From positions 64,314,653 through 64,378,652 of the forward strand of contig CM060307.1 in NCBI GenBank assembly GCA_030674185.1: 64,000 bases of DNA, in the 5' to 3' direction. A program made the position numbers and the translations under genes. Below the pieces are notes generated by a model. That model did not search any database and had not been told where the DNA came from. It saw nothing but the letters and a program-made list of their open reading frames with translations. Below are positions 21,283 through 33,789 of this stretch, in pieces. Position 1 is the stretch's first letter. Every line of letters begins with the position of its first letter. This DNA comes from Monoplex corrugatus. Its lineage: Eukaryota; Mollusca; Gastropoda; Littorinimorpha; Ranellidae.

Positions 21283-21768
21283 GTTAAAGCCCAGTCGACT
21301 GCGTAAAGCCATATCAGGGCTATACTGTTTCAAAACATACACAATACTTGTTATAGTTATTGTTATTTAAAGCCCAGCTAACTGCATATTGCCATATCAG
21401 GCTGTAATTGTTTCAAAGCATACACAATACTTGTTATAGTTATTGTTATTTAAAGCCCAGCTAACTGCATATTGCCATATCAGGGCTGTAATTGTTTCAA
21501 AGCATACACAATACTTGTTATTGTTATTGTTATTTAAAACCCAGCTAACTGCATATTGCCATATCAGGGCTGTAATTGTTTCAAAGCATACACAATACTT
21601 GTTATTGTTATTTAAAGCCCAGCTAACTGCATATTGCCATATCAGGGCTGTAATTGTTTCAAAGCATACACAATACTTGTTATTGTTATTGTTATTTAAA
21701 GCCCAGCTAACTGCATATTGCCATATCAGGGCTGTAATTGTTTCAAAGCATACACAATACTTCAACAG
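21283..21768 (-). repeat. Six tandem copies of the Rep-A 3' end plus simple-repeat linker
   Basis: The unit is about 78-84 bp: a cccagctaactgcatattgc head, a gccatatcagggctg block, a caaagcatacacaatactt block and a gttattgttattt linker. Heads occur near 21290, 21373, 21457, 21540, 21618 and 21702. The outermost unit is more diverged and keeps the gactgcgta form. Every linker resembles the simple tail of a single Rep-A copy. Confidence 0.92.
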
Positions 21769-22077
21769 GAAAAAAAAAGAAAAGAAAATAAGTACACATA
21801 CCAATGCATTCGCACACATAAGCTAAGGAGATGCCCCTGGCGTTGACTACTTCGTCCAATTATCAATCCTAAGAGAAAGTGTGTAAGACTTTATCGAACA
21901 CATACAGGTGAATGGACCAACAAGGCAGAAAATGATAGGAAGAAATGAAAGAAAGCAAAGGAGGAAGAAAAAAACAACAACAAAGGGAGTGGCAGAAATG
22001 AGGAAATTTCTAGTACAGAATTTCCAGAAGGTGGGGATACTATTTATACTAAGAGAGCCCCCGGCATCCCCACGGAG
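21283..22077 (-). mobile_element. Rep-A copy 4 with multiplied 3' tail
   Basis: The body 21760-22077 matches other Rep-A copies and ends cccccggcatccccacgg. Its 3' side carries six copies of the terminal block instead of one. It also lacks the middle section between the cgttgactacttcgtcc and ttatcaatcctaagag landmarks, about 200 bases compared with copy 3. Confidence 0.85.
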
Positions 22078-22163
22078 GTCGATGGACAGTTAGCTAACCA
22101 CAAACATTTATACAGCAGGATTCTTGGAAGCAGTAAAATCTTTTAAGTGTCACTGGCAAAAGC

Positions 22164-22166
<3 letters not shown>

Positions 22167-22243
<77 letters not shown>

Positions 22244-22257
22244 GAGAGAGAGAGAGA
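22167..22257. repeat. (GA)n microsatellite
   Basis: GA array with gagg interruptions near its end. Confidence 0.95.
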
Positions 22258-22353
22258 GAAGGAAACTTGAATTTCAAATTTCAAAACTTTCTTGTTACTC
22301 AAGGATAGCAGAAATTTTGTTCATGTTTCTCCTTGTTTCACGGCTTTTGTCGG

Positions 22354-22354
22354 T

Positions 22355-22452
<98 letters not shown>

Positions 22453-22556
22453 CAGACAGATAGACAGAGAGTGAGAGAAAGACAGACAGACTGACGGACA
22501 GACAGAGACAGAGAGACAAAGAGAGAGACAGAGACACACACAGAGAGAGAGAGAGG
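22354..22556. repeat. (GA)n/(GACA)n purine-rich microsatellite
   Basis: GA array degrading into gaca and agac units. Overlapping Leu-Ser frames on minus are artefacts. Confidence 0.95.
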
Positions 22557-23340
22557 GTGGAGGGAGCGATGGGAAATGGGAAGGCAACGAGACAGAGACA
22601 CAGAGAATTGCTGAATGTTCTCAAAGAAGCTTTATACAAGCCAAGATCTGTCAGTTCAGAACACAGAAAGGGCAATAATGCAATGGGACAGAAAGTCAGG
22701 TGAATTACACAACCTTATACAATGACCAATCAAAAAGGACCTTGCCAAATCCTTTGCCCTGCTGTTAACATCGTCTATAATATGTATAAGAACGACAATG
22801 TAACCATGGCAACAGCCAAGACGCTTGTTAAAAGGGGAAACGATCTTTTTTGTGTCAAGAGAATTCGCCGCTTCTATTAAATATCAGAAAAAACAGGAAT
22901 AAACCACGACAGAATGGATGGTATCAGCTGCGCGATATTGACGGCATGGTGATATTCACAAATCCCATATGTAGCCGTCCAGATCTGTAAAAAGGCATTG
23001 CTATGTTGGCATAATTTTTGTTGGTTAATACTATGGATAACTAGAAACGTCCTAAAGAATAACATGGATGTGACTTGTAATTTTAAGTCATAAAATCACA
23101 AATATTTTGAAAATCTTCTTTTACCTTTTATTTATAAGTGGCTTGGATCCGCAATCGCAATTTGTCAACAGCAGTCATATTGTACTATAGCGCAGCCTTG
23201 ATTGTTTCATTTTTAACAGACCAGGATAAAAGAAGTGGCCTACATGCAATGAATATATATGGCACAAATACTGCATGCACATATTTGAGAGATTACACTT
23301 CACCACAAAACCTTAACGCCTTTGTAGTGCTGTTCATAAG
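22557..23340. other. No gene recognised
   Basis: A plus frame at 23138 (118 codons) starts in ordinary-looking sequence but ends in the CAAA array. It has no recognisable motif. Confidence 0.4.
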
Positions 23341-23343
23341 CAC

Positions 23344-23412
23344 CAAAAAACAAACAAAAACAAAAACAAACAAACAAACAAACAAACAAACTAACAAACA
23401 AAACAAACAACT
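23344..23412. repeat. (CAAA)n microsatellite
   Basis: Tetranucleotide array with one ctaa and some extra A interruptions. Confidence 0.9.
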
Positions 23413-23737
23413 GGTGATTAATCACAAGTTCAGCGTTTTTCATTTATCTTCAGCTATGCTTATAACAGAGGAAAGCCAAGACACGGTTATCTAAGGAAAA
23501 CAAGTAAAATGGGTCTTTTTCAAAACGTAAAATAAAACACCGTTTCTAAACGTTACAGCATTCTTGAAACCTTACATCCGTCTGTAAGCAAATTAAGGAC
23601 GGTCTCGAAATTATACGTACGTGCTGAACTGCACTTAACAGGAAAGCAGCACTTCTAAAGTTCAATTCAATGGGTTTTCTGCGTGTGTGTTCGTTTGTTA
23701 AAACGGCGAGCCTGTTTTACCGGGAAAAACTTCACTG
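23413..23737. other. No gene recognised
   Basis: No coding signature or named repeat found. Confidence 0.4.
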
Positions 23738-23866
23738 AATAATAATAATAACAATAATAATAATAATAATAATAATAATGATAATAATAATACTAACAAC
23801 AATAATAATATGATAATAGTAATGATGATGATAATAATAATGATAATAATAATGATAACGCAATAC
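23738..23866. repeat. (AAT)n/(GAT)n microsatellite
   Basis: Interrupted AAT trinucleotides with GAT and AAC variants. A LINE 3' tail is possible but no body was recognised on either side. Confidence 0.9.
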
Positions 23867-24629
23867 AGTTAAAACAATAGGAAAAGTTAGTCCTAAGATT
23901 TGTCACAATTACACTGATCAAATCGACTCTTTTGCTTGCATGCAGTGGTACACACTTTTTCAAATGTAGAAACAAGGTACAATGACTAATATTAAATTCA
24001 ATCTTTTAATACAATTAAATAAAGTGAGACAAAAAGAATGAGACAAGACACAGAAAGAGGAAAGGAAAAAGAAAAAAAAAGTGTTTCACGAAAGACGCAC
24101 GATTCGCTCTTGGATTGTCAGACATTTTTCATAACCACCATGATGTCCCAGTAGGCCTACGGTACCCTTCTGAAAAACCGGCTCGACGAAGCCAGAAAAA
24201 AGTTGAAAAGCTGCTGCATAATCTGAATAACTAAACAGGACACAGCAAGTCTTCCTCCGAGCCGTCTTCGGTTTATTCAACGCCCCCCTAAGCCATGCAA
24301 GATCCTTTCCATTTGTAACCCAGATCCTCTGCTTTCGTCGGCATACATGGTAATGTCAGGCACTGCCTGCGGTGTACGAGTGTTCATGAACAGAGAGACG
24401 GAGACGCTGCATCCTAATCAGTCTAAGCATTGCACGCAAACGTGCTATATAGCAAATTATTCCTATTCAAATGGACTGCCAGCGTTCGAGTAAAACAGAA
24501 AACAAACACTCGAAAAAGAAATAAGAACGTACAAGTAACTGAAAAAACATGCTGAAACACACGCATGTAAAGAAAATAAGAACGAGTATTTAATCAATGA
24601 AACACGCCTAGCTTATTTCGTCTAATACG

Positions 24630-24630
<1 letters not shown>
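23867..24630. other. No gene recognised
   Basis: Short frames only. Confidence 0.4.
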
Positions 24631-24689
<59 letters not shown>

Positions 24690-24723
24690 TGTGTGTGTGC
24701 GTGCGTGCGTGTGTGTTTATGTG

Positions 24724-24781
<58 letters not shown>

Positions 24782-24812
24782 TCGTGTGTGTGTGCGCTCG
24801 TGTGTGTGTTTT
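24631..24812. repeat. (GT)n microsatellite with GCGT units
   Basis: Two GT arrays separated by gcgtgcgtgcg and ttatgtg. Confidence 0.95.
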
Positions 24813-26412
24813 TTTGCTGTTGTTTTTGGTTTTGTTTTGGGGTTGGGGTGGTGGTCATCTTTTTGCGTTTTCTGATGCTATAACAATGTTCTTGCCAAGG
24901 TCTCTGGCAACAGTAATATGCTTTTTTTGTTGTTGCCAAGTTGTGACTGTAACAATCCTTTCTTTATTGCTCTGTCTTTTACACTAAATTCAGTGTTGCC
25001 GCATTTTCTCAAGTATATGTGTTTTTACCTTTAAGTAATATCAAATCTTATCTGCGTTTTAACCAACAGAAATAAAAGATACATCTAAATACATCTATGA
25101 ATTAGATAGTAGGTGTGTACAGTTGATTTCTTTGAGTGGACTATATGGATTGTTGATTGCGGGTATTTGATCTAAGACAACACCAGTAAGACTGTCTTTA
25201 TGAGATTTTACTTACTTGCAAAACGTGTGTTTGAAGTTCTCGCCGAAAACCAGCATATCCTTGATAATGTAGCATCTTGATTATGAAAGAGCTGGCCCAC
25301 AGTCATTGGAGTCAATAGTTTACGTGTAATAAGATCACACTGAATTTCTATGACAAATCGATATACGAGTACATGTGTGTAATGTACATAAAAGAACATC
25401 ACAAGTATGAGTGTCGTTCTTTAACAAAACAACATGACAATAGAATGTCGACAACGGTATCAAACTATGTCTCTGGAAAGTGGAGATACAGTAGTGATAA
25501 AATACGACAAAAACGAAAACTAAGAGAGTCAGGAGTGAGCTCAATGAACAATAACTTTAAAGAAAAACAAAACTGCTGTTATCACTCAGAATAATTCTAT
25601 ATTTGACGTCTAATACAAATTACATTTTGGGCCACTATTCTGCCAAAATGGTTCGTTTTCGATCAGCTATTAGACTAATCCTGTAACAAAAATTCAACCG
25701 TAACTCCCATTCACTATCGATCCGTTCTTGAAAATGCTTCTGTCTACACACACACACACACGCCCGCGCGCGTGCGCGCAAATAAGTAAATACCAATCAA
25801 CAGCACACAAATCTCTTCCCCACCGCCTCCAAGAGCGCAGGCAGACTTCTCTTCAAACAAGTAATCACGACCCGATGGCCATCATTTATTTTGAAATGGA
25901 CAAAACAAAAGTTCAATCGATGCACATGGAAGGTAACATTATATGCGCTGTCATAATGAATTCGGTATAAATTTTATCACAGGATACAAGCAAAGAAAGT
26001 TACAATCTGTCCCTTTCACTGCCGTACAAGCCATCATTCTCGCGTTTCCACAACGATGAAAACGTCCAGCGAAATGAATAGAGCGCATCAACGATCGACT
26101 TGTCTGATAAAATGCAGGGCTAGGTAATTTCACTAGCTGAAGCACTGGACTTTTTACGTTCTGGCCAAGGTTGAACACTAACGTATGCATGACGTTCAAA
26201 CTTTTCATCAGGCTGGCTGATCGCGAAGACTGGGATCAACCATTACCGTTTGACTTTGTCCAGAGTCTCGGCTGGACGACACTGGAGAAACTGGTATGAT
26301 GAACTTACACTTCTGTTTTGTTGTCATTTTACATACCTGGTTGCCCTTGTTTGGCCGTGCAAACTAAGATGTGCTTGCGGCGACAAGGGATATATACATA
26401 TGAAGGGCCATA
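24813..26412. other. No gene recognised
   Basis: Contains a short CA array at 25747-25761 followed by gcccgcgcgcgtgcgcgc. Frames at 25373, 25728 and 25951 have no recognisable features. The final 100-150 bases may belong to the retroposon whose tail follows. Confidence 0.4.
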
Positions 26413-26462
26413 ATCGCCAACGCCATGCGGCAGGGCATATGATGACGATGATGATGATGAAG
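26413..26462 (+). mobile_element. RTE-like LINE 3' terminus with (GAT)n tail
   Basis: The string tcgccaacgccatgcggcag is identical to the 3' end of the LINE at 20540-21032 and is likewise followed by TGA/GAT trinucleotides. The sequence just upstream is not recognisably LINE coding. It may be a very short insertion or a non-autonomous element that borrows this tail. Confidence 0.7.
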
Positions 26463-26970
26463 CACTTGACATTTATGCTTTAGAAAACGAAAGTCTGAAG
26501 CGTACAGATTCATGTGATTGGCCTCCCTCAGACCCTAAGGACTATGGAGTTGCACCATTGGGTTGATGCTTCCAAGGCACGATTCTGGACACAGTGATAT
26601 GGAGAACTTGTTGTTGTCCATACAGCACGCGGCACTGGTGGGATTAAGGAAGATGCTAAAAGCCAATATAGATGAGGAGAGGCGTGGCATGGTAACGTTT
26701 ACAGAACATGTAAATGAGACGAACAGTTCGATCTAGAAAACATTTGGACAACCATCAAGAAGTGGTCTGTAAGAGCTAGACAGCACCGAGAACGAAAGCA
26801 CAGACCCGGGTTCTGACAGTCTGGGCCAAAGGATAGGTAAAATAAGCGTAATTAATATGAAGAACTTGCTGTTGCCCATAAAGCAAGAGTGCATGATATT
26901 TAGTTATTGGTAATACGTGTTGATGTGATACTCACGTGCACGTTTTTTTTTTTAACTTGTCTGTATGAAA
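26463..26970. other. No gene recognised
   Basis: Two similar stretches, tatggagaacttgttgttgt near 26599 and tatgaagaacttgctgttgc near 26857, suggest a diverged local duplication. Confidence 0.4.
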
Positions 26971-26973
26971 CAC

Positions 26974-27004
26974 ACACACTCTCTCTCTCTGTATGTGTGT
27001 GTGT

Positions 27005-27078
<74 letters not shown>

Positions 27079-27083
27079 GTTTG

Positions 27084-27142
<59 letters not shown>

Positions 27143-27465
27143 TGTTTGTGTGTGTGTGTGTTTGTGTGTGTGTGTTGTTTGTGTGTGTGTGTTGTGTGTG
27201 AGTGTGTGTGTCTATGTGTGTGTCCGTGTGTGCGTGCGTGTGTGTTTTCAAGTGTATGTGCGTGTGCATGTGTGTTTTTTAAATGTGTGTGTGTGTATGT
27301 GTGTGTGTGTGTATGTGTGTAAGTGTGTGTGTGTATGTGTGTGTGTGTGCGCGCGCACGCGTTTGTGTGCGTGTATGTTGTGCGTGCGCGTGTGATTACA
27401 TGTACAAATGACATGTGTGCATAGAATACATAAGTACGCACGTACTTCTCTCTCTCTCTCTCTCT

Positions 27466-27522
<57 letters not shown>
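26974..27522. repeat. Long (GT)n composite with higher-order units, then (TC)n-(CA)n
   Basis: GT array with repeated gttgtttgtg interruptions at 26997-27200, degrading through tgtatgtg and gcgcgc units to 27395. After a 50-bp spacer come TC at 27449 and CA to 27522. All frames here are artefacts. Confidence 0.95.
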
Positions 27523-27523
<1 letters not shown>

Positions 27524-28090
27524 CGCCATCAAACAATCTTCCCCTCCCTCAACGCCCATCACGTTATGGCAAATGGAAAGGAGGACAAGATGTCCTATAC
27601 TGCAAATGTTACCCCACGGATCTGTCCAGTACACGGAGATGGCCTGTGTGATCGGCAATATATTCAAGCCCTGCATAGAACGGCTGTTTGTCTTCAGGGG
27701 TCTATTGATCTCTTGTGCTATCTCACACAGCAAGATCCGCAGCAAATGTTAAAGGTTAAAATCAACATGTTTTTTCTATGAGGTAGGAAAGGATCAGCCT
27801 GCTCACGACAGGGTTTATTTCCTCAAGAAATGCACAAAATTGATATAATCACGCACAGATAATACGTATACACGTATGCGCAAACAGCAGGCGTTTGTGT
27901 GCGCGCTCACAGACAGACAGATACAACGCGCACAAACGCAAAAGATGAATTAGTTACTTCTAGAGACAATACCTTTAACACTCAAAATGTTTGTCTGTTC
28001 GGCTTTTCAATCCCCATTACCGTGATAAATAATCCACATATATCATATGAGTCGAGCGCTTGATTCGAACTGGTTGTTGTTGTTTTCCGT
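27523..28090. other. No gene recognised
   Basis: Frames at 27408 and 27566 run out of the CA repeat and have no motif. Confidence 0.4.
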
Positions 28091-28622
28091 TTAAAGCCCA
28101 GCCGACTGCGTAGAGCCATATCAGGACTATAACCGTTTCACTCACAATACTTCAACAGGAGAAAGAGAAGGAAAAGAAAATTAAGTATACATATCAATGC
28201 AATTGCGCACATAATCTAAGGAAACACCCTGGCGTTGACCACTCAGTCGGATGTACCGTACAGGGGGTGGGGGTGGGGTTAAAAACATACCTGAATATAA
28301 ACTTAGCCATAACTAAGGACACTAAAACATATATAAAAACGTGCTTAAACTACCTAAAACTGTTTTCTCATATCGCATTTCCCACAGCCCAAAACGTACT
28401 TTAATGCATGTACCCAATTATCAATCCTAAGAGAAAGTATGTCAGACTTTATCGAACACATACCGGTGAATGGACCAGCAAGGCAGAAACTGACAGGGAA
28501 AAATGACAGAAAGCAAAGGAACAAGGCAGAAACAAAGACAGTGACAGAAAAGAGGAAATTTCTAGCACAGAATTTCCATAACGTAGGGATACTATTTATA
28601 CTGAAAGAGCCAAGCATCCCCC
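28091..28622 (-). mobile_element. Rep-A copy 5
   Basis: A full-length copy beginning ttaaagcccagccgactgcg with the standard landmarks in order. Its G-rich end runs into a 14-base poly-C and is mirrored immediately by an inverted copy of the same terminal 36 bases. Confidence 0.85.
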
Positions 28623-28693
28623 CCCCCCCCCGTGGGGATGCTTGGCTCTTTCAGTATAAATAGTATCCCTAGTATCCCGGGGGGGGGGGGGGG
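28586..28693. repeat. Inverted duplication of the Rep-A terminus with poly-C and poly-G
   Basis: The left arm 28586-28621 and right arm 28634-28669 are near-perfect reverse complements covering the Rep-A terminal block. Poly-C (28618-28631) lies between them and poly-G (28679-28693) follows. The whole can fold into a long hairpin. Confidence 0.85.
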
Positions 28694-28827
28694 TTATTAC
28701 CGTCCGAATGAGGGGGCCAACAGATAAAGCTAATGCAGAAATCAAACTACTCATGGAGGAAATAAGCTGCAACCCCGAGAATGTTATATACATGGGTGGC
28801 TCTGTCACCGATGATATCACTATTAGT

Positions 28828-29030
28828 ATATAATGCCATCAGACCGCTTACAGCCATATCAGGGCTGAACCATATAAAACAACACACATATATCTAAACA
28901 CATTGATGACCTTGGAAAAGAAACTTGTGTATTCATATCACTGCATTCACGCTAATAATCCAAGGACGTGCTCCTGGTGTTGTCCATTCCGCCCAATTTA
29001 TCACCAGGACAATTAAATAAAGAATCCTAA
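28828..29030 (-). mobile_element. Diverged partial Rep-A-like copy 9
   Basis: It has a ccatatcagggctgaac block, then aatccaaggacgtgctcctg and ccaatttatcacca in Rep-A order, with many differences. The far half is missing. Confidence 0.6.
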
Positions 29031-29079
29031 ATACAAATACATACACTGTGGTATCTAAACTGCCATTATTTATACCAAA

Positions 29080-29700
29080 AGGATCAAGGCTTATAATACG
29101 ATATTTGACATGCTACCAAAATCTTGTTCTAAACAGCTAGAAAAACTGGAAACATTCCATGGGAAAAAGGTATTCCTACATATGTACAAAACACAAGCAA
29201 CTAAAATAAAACTGTTACAAATACGTGTCGTACACAGAATTCTGGGAACAATTGTCCATTTAGAAGAAATGGGACTCTTACATAATTTTTCATTGTGACT
29301 TCTGTTTGAATATAATAAGCAGAACTGATCATATATTTTGGAAAATATCTGAAAAGATTCTAGAAAAGTGTGAAAGACTTCCTGAGGTCAAAATGTATTA
29401 TCTGTGCAATTATCAGACTAATTCAAAATGTCAAATGTCTGGTGTTGACAAAAATGCGTACACAGTCTGAATACTTCCCTAACTTATACTTCCAGGGAAA
29501 AGGTGTGTTTATTAAAGAATTCGAAGAAACAGTTTCAAATGTAATTTCTTTTATATAAGACTTACCACAAAATACCACACAGAAGAATATAATGCATACT
29601 GGACATGGAGCTTGCACACTTTTTAGAAGAAAAAAAAAACGGATGTCGTATTCATCGTTGGTGGAAATAAACGCACGATATGACCTGTTACATATTTGCA
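29080..29700 (+). pseudogene. Probable L1/Tx1-like LINE C-terminal fragment
   Basis: The plus-strand frame starting near 29110 reads KVFLHMYKTQATKIKLLQIR, then VVHRILGTIVHLEEMGLL. This resembles the conserved tail of L1/Tx1-type polyproteins, where a Y-R-xxHRI block is followed by a zinc-binding motif. Downstream frames give DHIFWKISEKILEK-like text, comparable to the ETIEHLFWxC block, but the cysteines are eroded. Stops interrupt every frame. The assignment rests on two short blocks and could be wrong; another LINE clade is the main alternative. Confidence 0.45.
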
Positions 29701-30289
29701 CATTAAAGTGTTTGTTCCGTATTCAACTCAGCCGTGTATGTTTAATTTGTTTCTGAAATGATTCCATTTCATAAACATGTGTACTTTTTTTGTTAAAAAA
29801 TAATGTTGACTTTTATGTGTTTTTAATCGTGCGATGGGATTACAACTGTTTTGCAGACAATAATGCACATGTTTTTTCTTTAAACGGAATAAAAAAAATT
29901 AAACTGAAAGAAAACGTTTCTGGAAGACCAATGCAACAAAGGGAGAGGTCTACCATCTCTTATTCCAAATATCCAAACTTTCTTTGTTTCTGTTGTTATC
30001 CGGATAGTCAGTGCCATCGTACAAACCAGACTGTACCACAAGAATGTTGCATGCCGATGCCCATTACTTCCCCTAACAATCACCCACTTTCAGTCTCAAG
30101 GTGAAATCTAAATAAAAGATTTCCAGATTTACATCCATTATTCAACTAAGTCCGTTCTTTTTCAGTCTATCCTACCCCGAAAATAAACCATTTACTATGA
30201 ACATAGCGAAAACAAGCATGTATCATACTTTTTTCATGACAAGGAGCGGATAAAACGTGAAATAACCGTCAACTTAACCCATACGTGCG
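29701..30289. other. No gene recognised
   Basis: A 104-codon plus frame at 29790 shows no motif. Confidence 0.4.
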
Positions 30290-31770
30290 CAAACCGGTCA
30301 GTCTAACACGTACATGCGCAGAGCCGTCAACCTAACACACGTGCACAGAGCCGTCAACTTAACCCATACTAGTGTTGTTATTTTGGTGTTAAGATCATGT
30401 CTCATGTCTTGTTGATAGCTCTCCTCAAACAGCGCTTCTTGTAGGTCTTGATTTTGTGTTCGAGAGGTTTGGCCAGGATGCATGTTTGACACTGATGAGT
30501 GAATGTGGAAACGAAGACAGAATTCATTAGCTTAGCTGTGGTCTCAGCTGGGATTCAGGGGTATTTCAAGAGTGGGGCAAACTGGAAACTGATACTGTTA
30601 GCCTTCTGCAGACTGGTTTCAATTTCCTTGTTCAGTCTTTTATCCTCACTGAAAATGCTGCCAAAGATTTGAATTCGTTCACCAGTTTGAGTTAGTATTG
30701 TTGATGTCAATACTGAAGTTGTCTGGTGTTCTGCAAACCTTCATTGTCTCTGTCTTGCTGATGTTCATATTCCTGTCATACAAGTGCAAATACAGAGTTC
30801 AAACTGGTGGGATGTTCAAGCATTTTTCTCTCTTTTCATATGCCAGGTACTGTTTATCGGCACACAGCAGCCCGGGTATTCAGGCTTCTGATAAAGATTG
30901 GCTTCTTTTCTGTACTCTTGTCCATACAGATGACGAACAACGGTGATGACAGGAACGTCCCTGTCTCATGCCTGATGACATGTTTAATCAATGTATACAT
31001 GTAAGTACTTCTGATGTTCGGACCGCATTCACGCTGTTCACGTACATAGCCCGAATGTTGTCCAGGAGTTTGTCTCACACATGGTACAGTTCTAGCACTC
31101 ACTACAGTTTGGCTCTGTTCACCCTGTCAAAAGCTTTTTTCCTGGTCTACGAAGACAAGGTTCAGTTTTCTGTTATGATCAATGGTCTTTTCACAGAGGT
31201 GTCTCTAGGCAAAGACTGCATCAGTACACCCATTTCCTTTCCTGAATCCCATCTGTAACTCACTCTGAGCACTGTTCCAGTACTGCCGTGTTGTTCGATG
31301 TGGCTCGTAGGGAAATTCACATGTAAATTCCGCATTCTCTTTTGCTGCCTTTCTTCTTTCAAATGGGTACCACAACTCCACTTTGCCAGTCCTATAGGAT
31401 TTTTCTTTCATTCCACGCCTTTTGGGAGACTGAGGTCATTGCATGGTGAATAAAGTTTAGAGTCTTTATTCACCATGCAATGACACCTATTCAGAAGAAG
31501 GGAAAGCAGAATTCCTTGCAAGATAGGCAGACACCATGAGGTGATTTTTATTTCTTCACATGCTAGGACGGCCTTCAGTTGTAGTTCCACCTATTCCCGC
31601 TGATTTGTTTCTTGGGTCTTCATTGTCCATTGGACCTCTTATCGAAGAATTGTTGGTTCTTCTTCTTCCAGCTCGTCTGGCTTAAAATAGTCTTGTATCA
31701 CTGGTTTGCTTGTTGAAATATTCCTGCCATCTTGTTTCGATTTTGCTTCCTTCGTCTATGTCAGGCTCAA
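30290..31770 (-). pseudogene. Decayed RTE/Jockey-like LINE reverse transcriptase
   Basis: On minus the order is correct for a LINE RT: a WTMKTQETNQ linker near 31600, VVVPI...KKGSKRECG near 31370, LQMGFRKGNGCTDAVF near 31240, and NLVFVDQEKSF (first catalytic block) near 31150. The thumb block MNISKTETMKVCRTPDNF lies near 30750 and C-terminal text to about 30290. The YADD block itself is not recognisable. Frames switch many times and stops are common. A foldback of endonuclease sequence interrupts it near 31437-31560. The related endonuclease piece on the plus strand at 32085 suggests one disrupted insertion. Confidence 0.72.
31437..31482. repeat. Perfect 18-bp inverted repeat, 10-base loop
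   Basis: The string cattgcatggtgaataaa and its exact reverse complement tttattcaccatgcaatg flank a 10-base loop. The right arm continues about 70 bases into sequence that recurs at 32084-32160, so this is a rearrangement junction in LINE DNA. Confidence 0.9.
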
Positions 31771-32084
31771 GCAAGCTGTACCGTAAACGGAAAAAGGACA
31801 ACGAAAAAGAATATGAACATGAACGTAATTATGTGGACTCAAGGACAAAAAGCCCGAAGTAGAATGTATGAAAAAATGGAGGACACCGGTGATGGGAGTC
31901 TCTGGCTGCAGTACGAAGGGAACTGGGGCAGGACAAATAAATGAAAATTATGTATTAATCTGGAGTAGTGTACACGTGAGATTAACGGTTATTTATTGAG
32001 TAGGGTTCGCCAAGTGCCCTGACAGTGCAAAAGATCGTGCCAGTAATAGACTCTGTCTCCTTAACAAACATAAGACCCTAAACT
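31771..32084. other. No gene recognised
   Basis: Sequence between two LINE fragments; a 70-codon plus frame at 31732 has no motif. Confidence 0.4.
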
Positions 32085-32440
32085 TTATTCACCATGCAAT
32101 GACACCTATTCAGAAGAAGGGAAAGCAGAATTTCTTGCAAGACAGGCAGACACCATCAGCGCTGTCATAGACAGAGAACAACTCACTGTCATGGGAGAAT
32201 TCAATAGACGAGTAGGGGCAAGAAAAACACCATGGAAATCCTACTTTGGCCCTCATAGTGACACCATCACAGTTACAACGAGGAATAGCTTCTCGCTCGC
32301 TACGCAGAGTACGGACTATGGATCACCAACACATTCTACCAATATAGGCCTAACTAGACGCAGTAACCGGTACAGGTGGAACGAACTTACCATGTCATCA
32401 CAGACTTACTTTCTCGGGTGGACCCACAAGGAAAATAACT
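32085..32440 (+). pseudogene. LINE endonuclease (EEP) fragment
   Basis: The plus frame gives YSPCNDTYSEEGKAEFLARQ, then LTVMGEFNRRVG (GDFN-type active block with E for D) near 32190. After a frameshift, YAEYGLWITNTFYQYRP follows near 32300 and HVITDLLSRVDPQGK near 32395. The order fits an EEP endonuclease domain of an RTE/Jockey-type LINE. At least two frameshifts and stops are present. It points opposite to the RT part at 30290-31770, so the two may be one element with its 5' part inverted. Confidence 0.7.
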
Positions 32441-33126
32441 ATCACAACAGAGCTATCCCCAGCATCAGCCTTTACACAAACCGTCAGTCAGTGATAATAA
32501 CATCAAGACAATAGTAACAAAAGCCCAGAGGAAATCACATTAATGCCCATAAAATGTGAAGTCAATAGACAAAATATTTTTAATGGCAAGGGATGAAGTC
32601 TATAGTGTACCTGGGTAGCTGTCTCGCAAGTGTGCCAATTCTCTGGCTGTGTTTTGTTTCCTACTGGCAAAATGGGCACTGCCAATACATAGCTTTTCCA
32701 TCGTTTTCATTTGTTTTTGTATCCATTTTCTCAAGAAAAACATGGACGGCTATACAGTGCTGGCTGTTGCGTGCGAATGTCAACTGTAGGGAAGTCCAGC
32801 CTTTCCGCACGAAAAGCGTATCTTCACGCACATGGCGTCTTTGTTACTGTGTACATGCGATTGTCCTGCGGAATAAATTCCTAGAATACCTGCTCTTCCA
32901 TCTCTCTTGCCTCTCCTGATCCAACGTTTCTTTGTGTTTCTCTTCACTCTCTTCATCATTATTTTGATATATTTCTCTTCCGCTTCTCTCCATTCCCTGT
33001 CATCGGGCATCTAACTGTTTCTGTTCGCCTCCATAAATCCCTAATGATTGTCAAGCCTTGTCGTTTACCCGGTTCTCTTTGCTAATCTGAAAATGGGTTA
33101 TGTCGTGTGTCTTTTATTCTTTATTC
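32441..33126. other. No gene recognised
   Basis: Pyrimidine-rich on plus around 32880-33000. Frames lack motifs. Confidence 0.4.
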
Positions 33127-33223
33127 ATTTATTACTTTTTTTTTTTTTTTTTGGTTATTAAAATGATGGAAGGCCATAAGAGCGCGTACTCGTTTTTATT
33201 TCATTTATCATCGTTTCATTTTA

Positions 33224-33789
<566 letters not shown>

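Noticed and set aside
26907..27519. Frames of 100-195 codons over GT/CA arrays
   Set aside because: Pure Cys-Val or His-Thr dipeptide runs from dinucleotide repeats in several frames on both strands.
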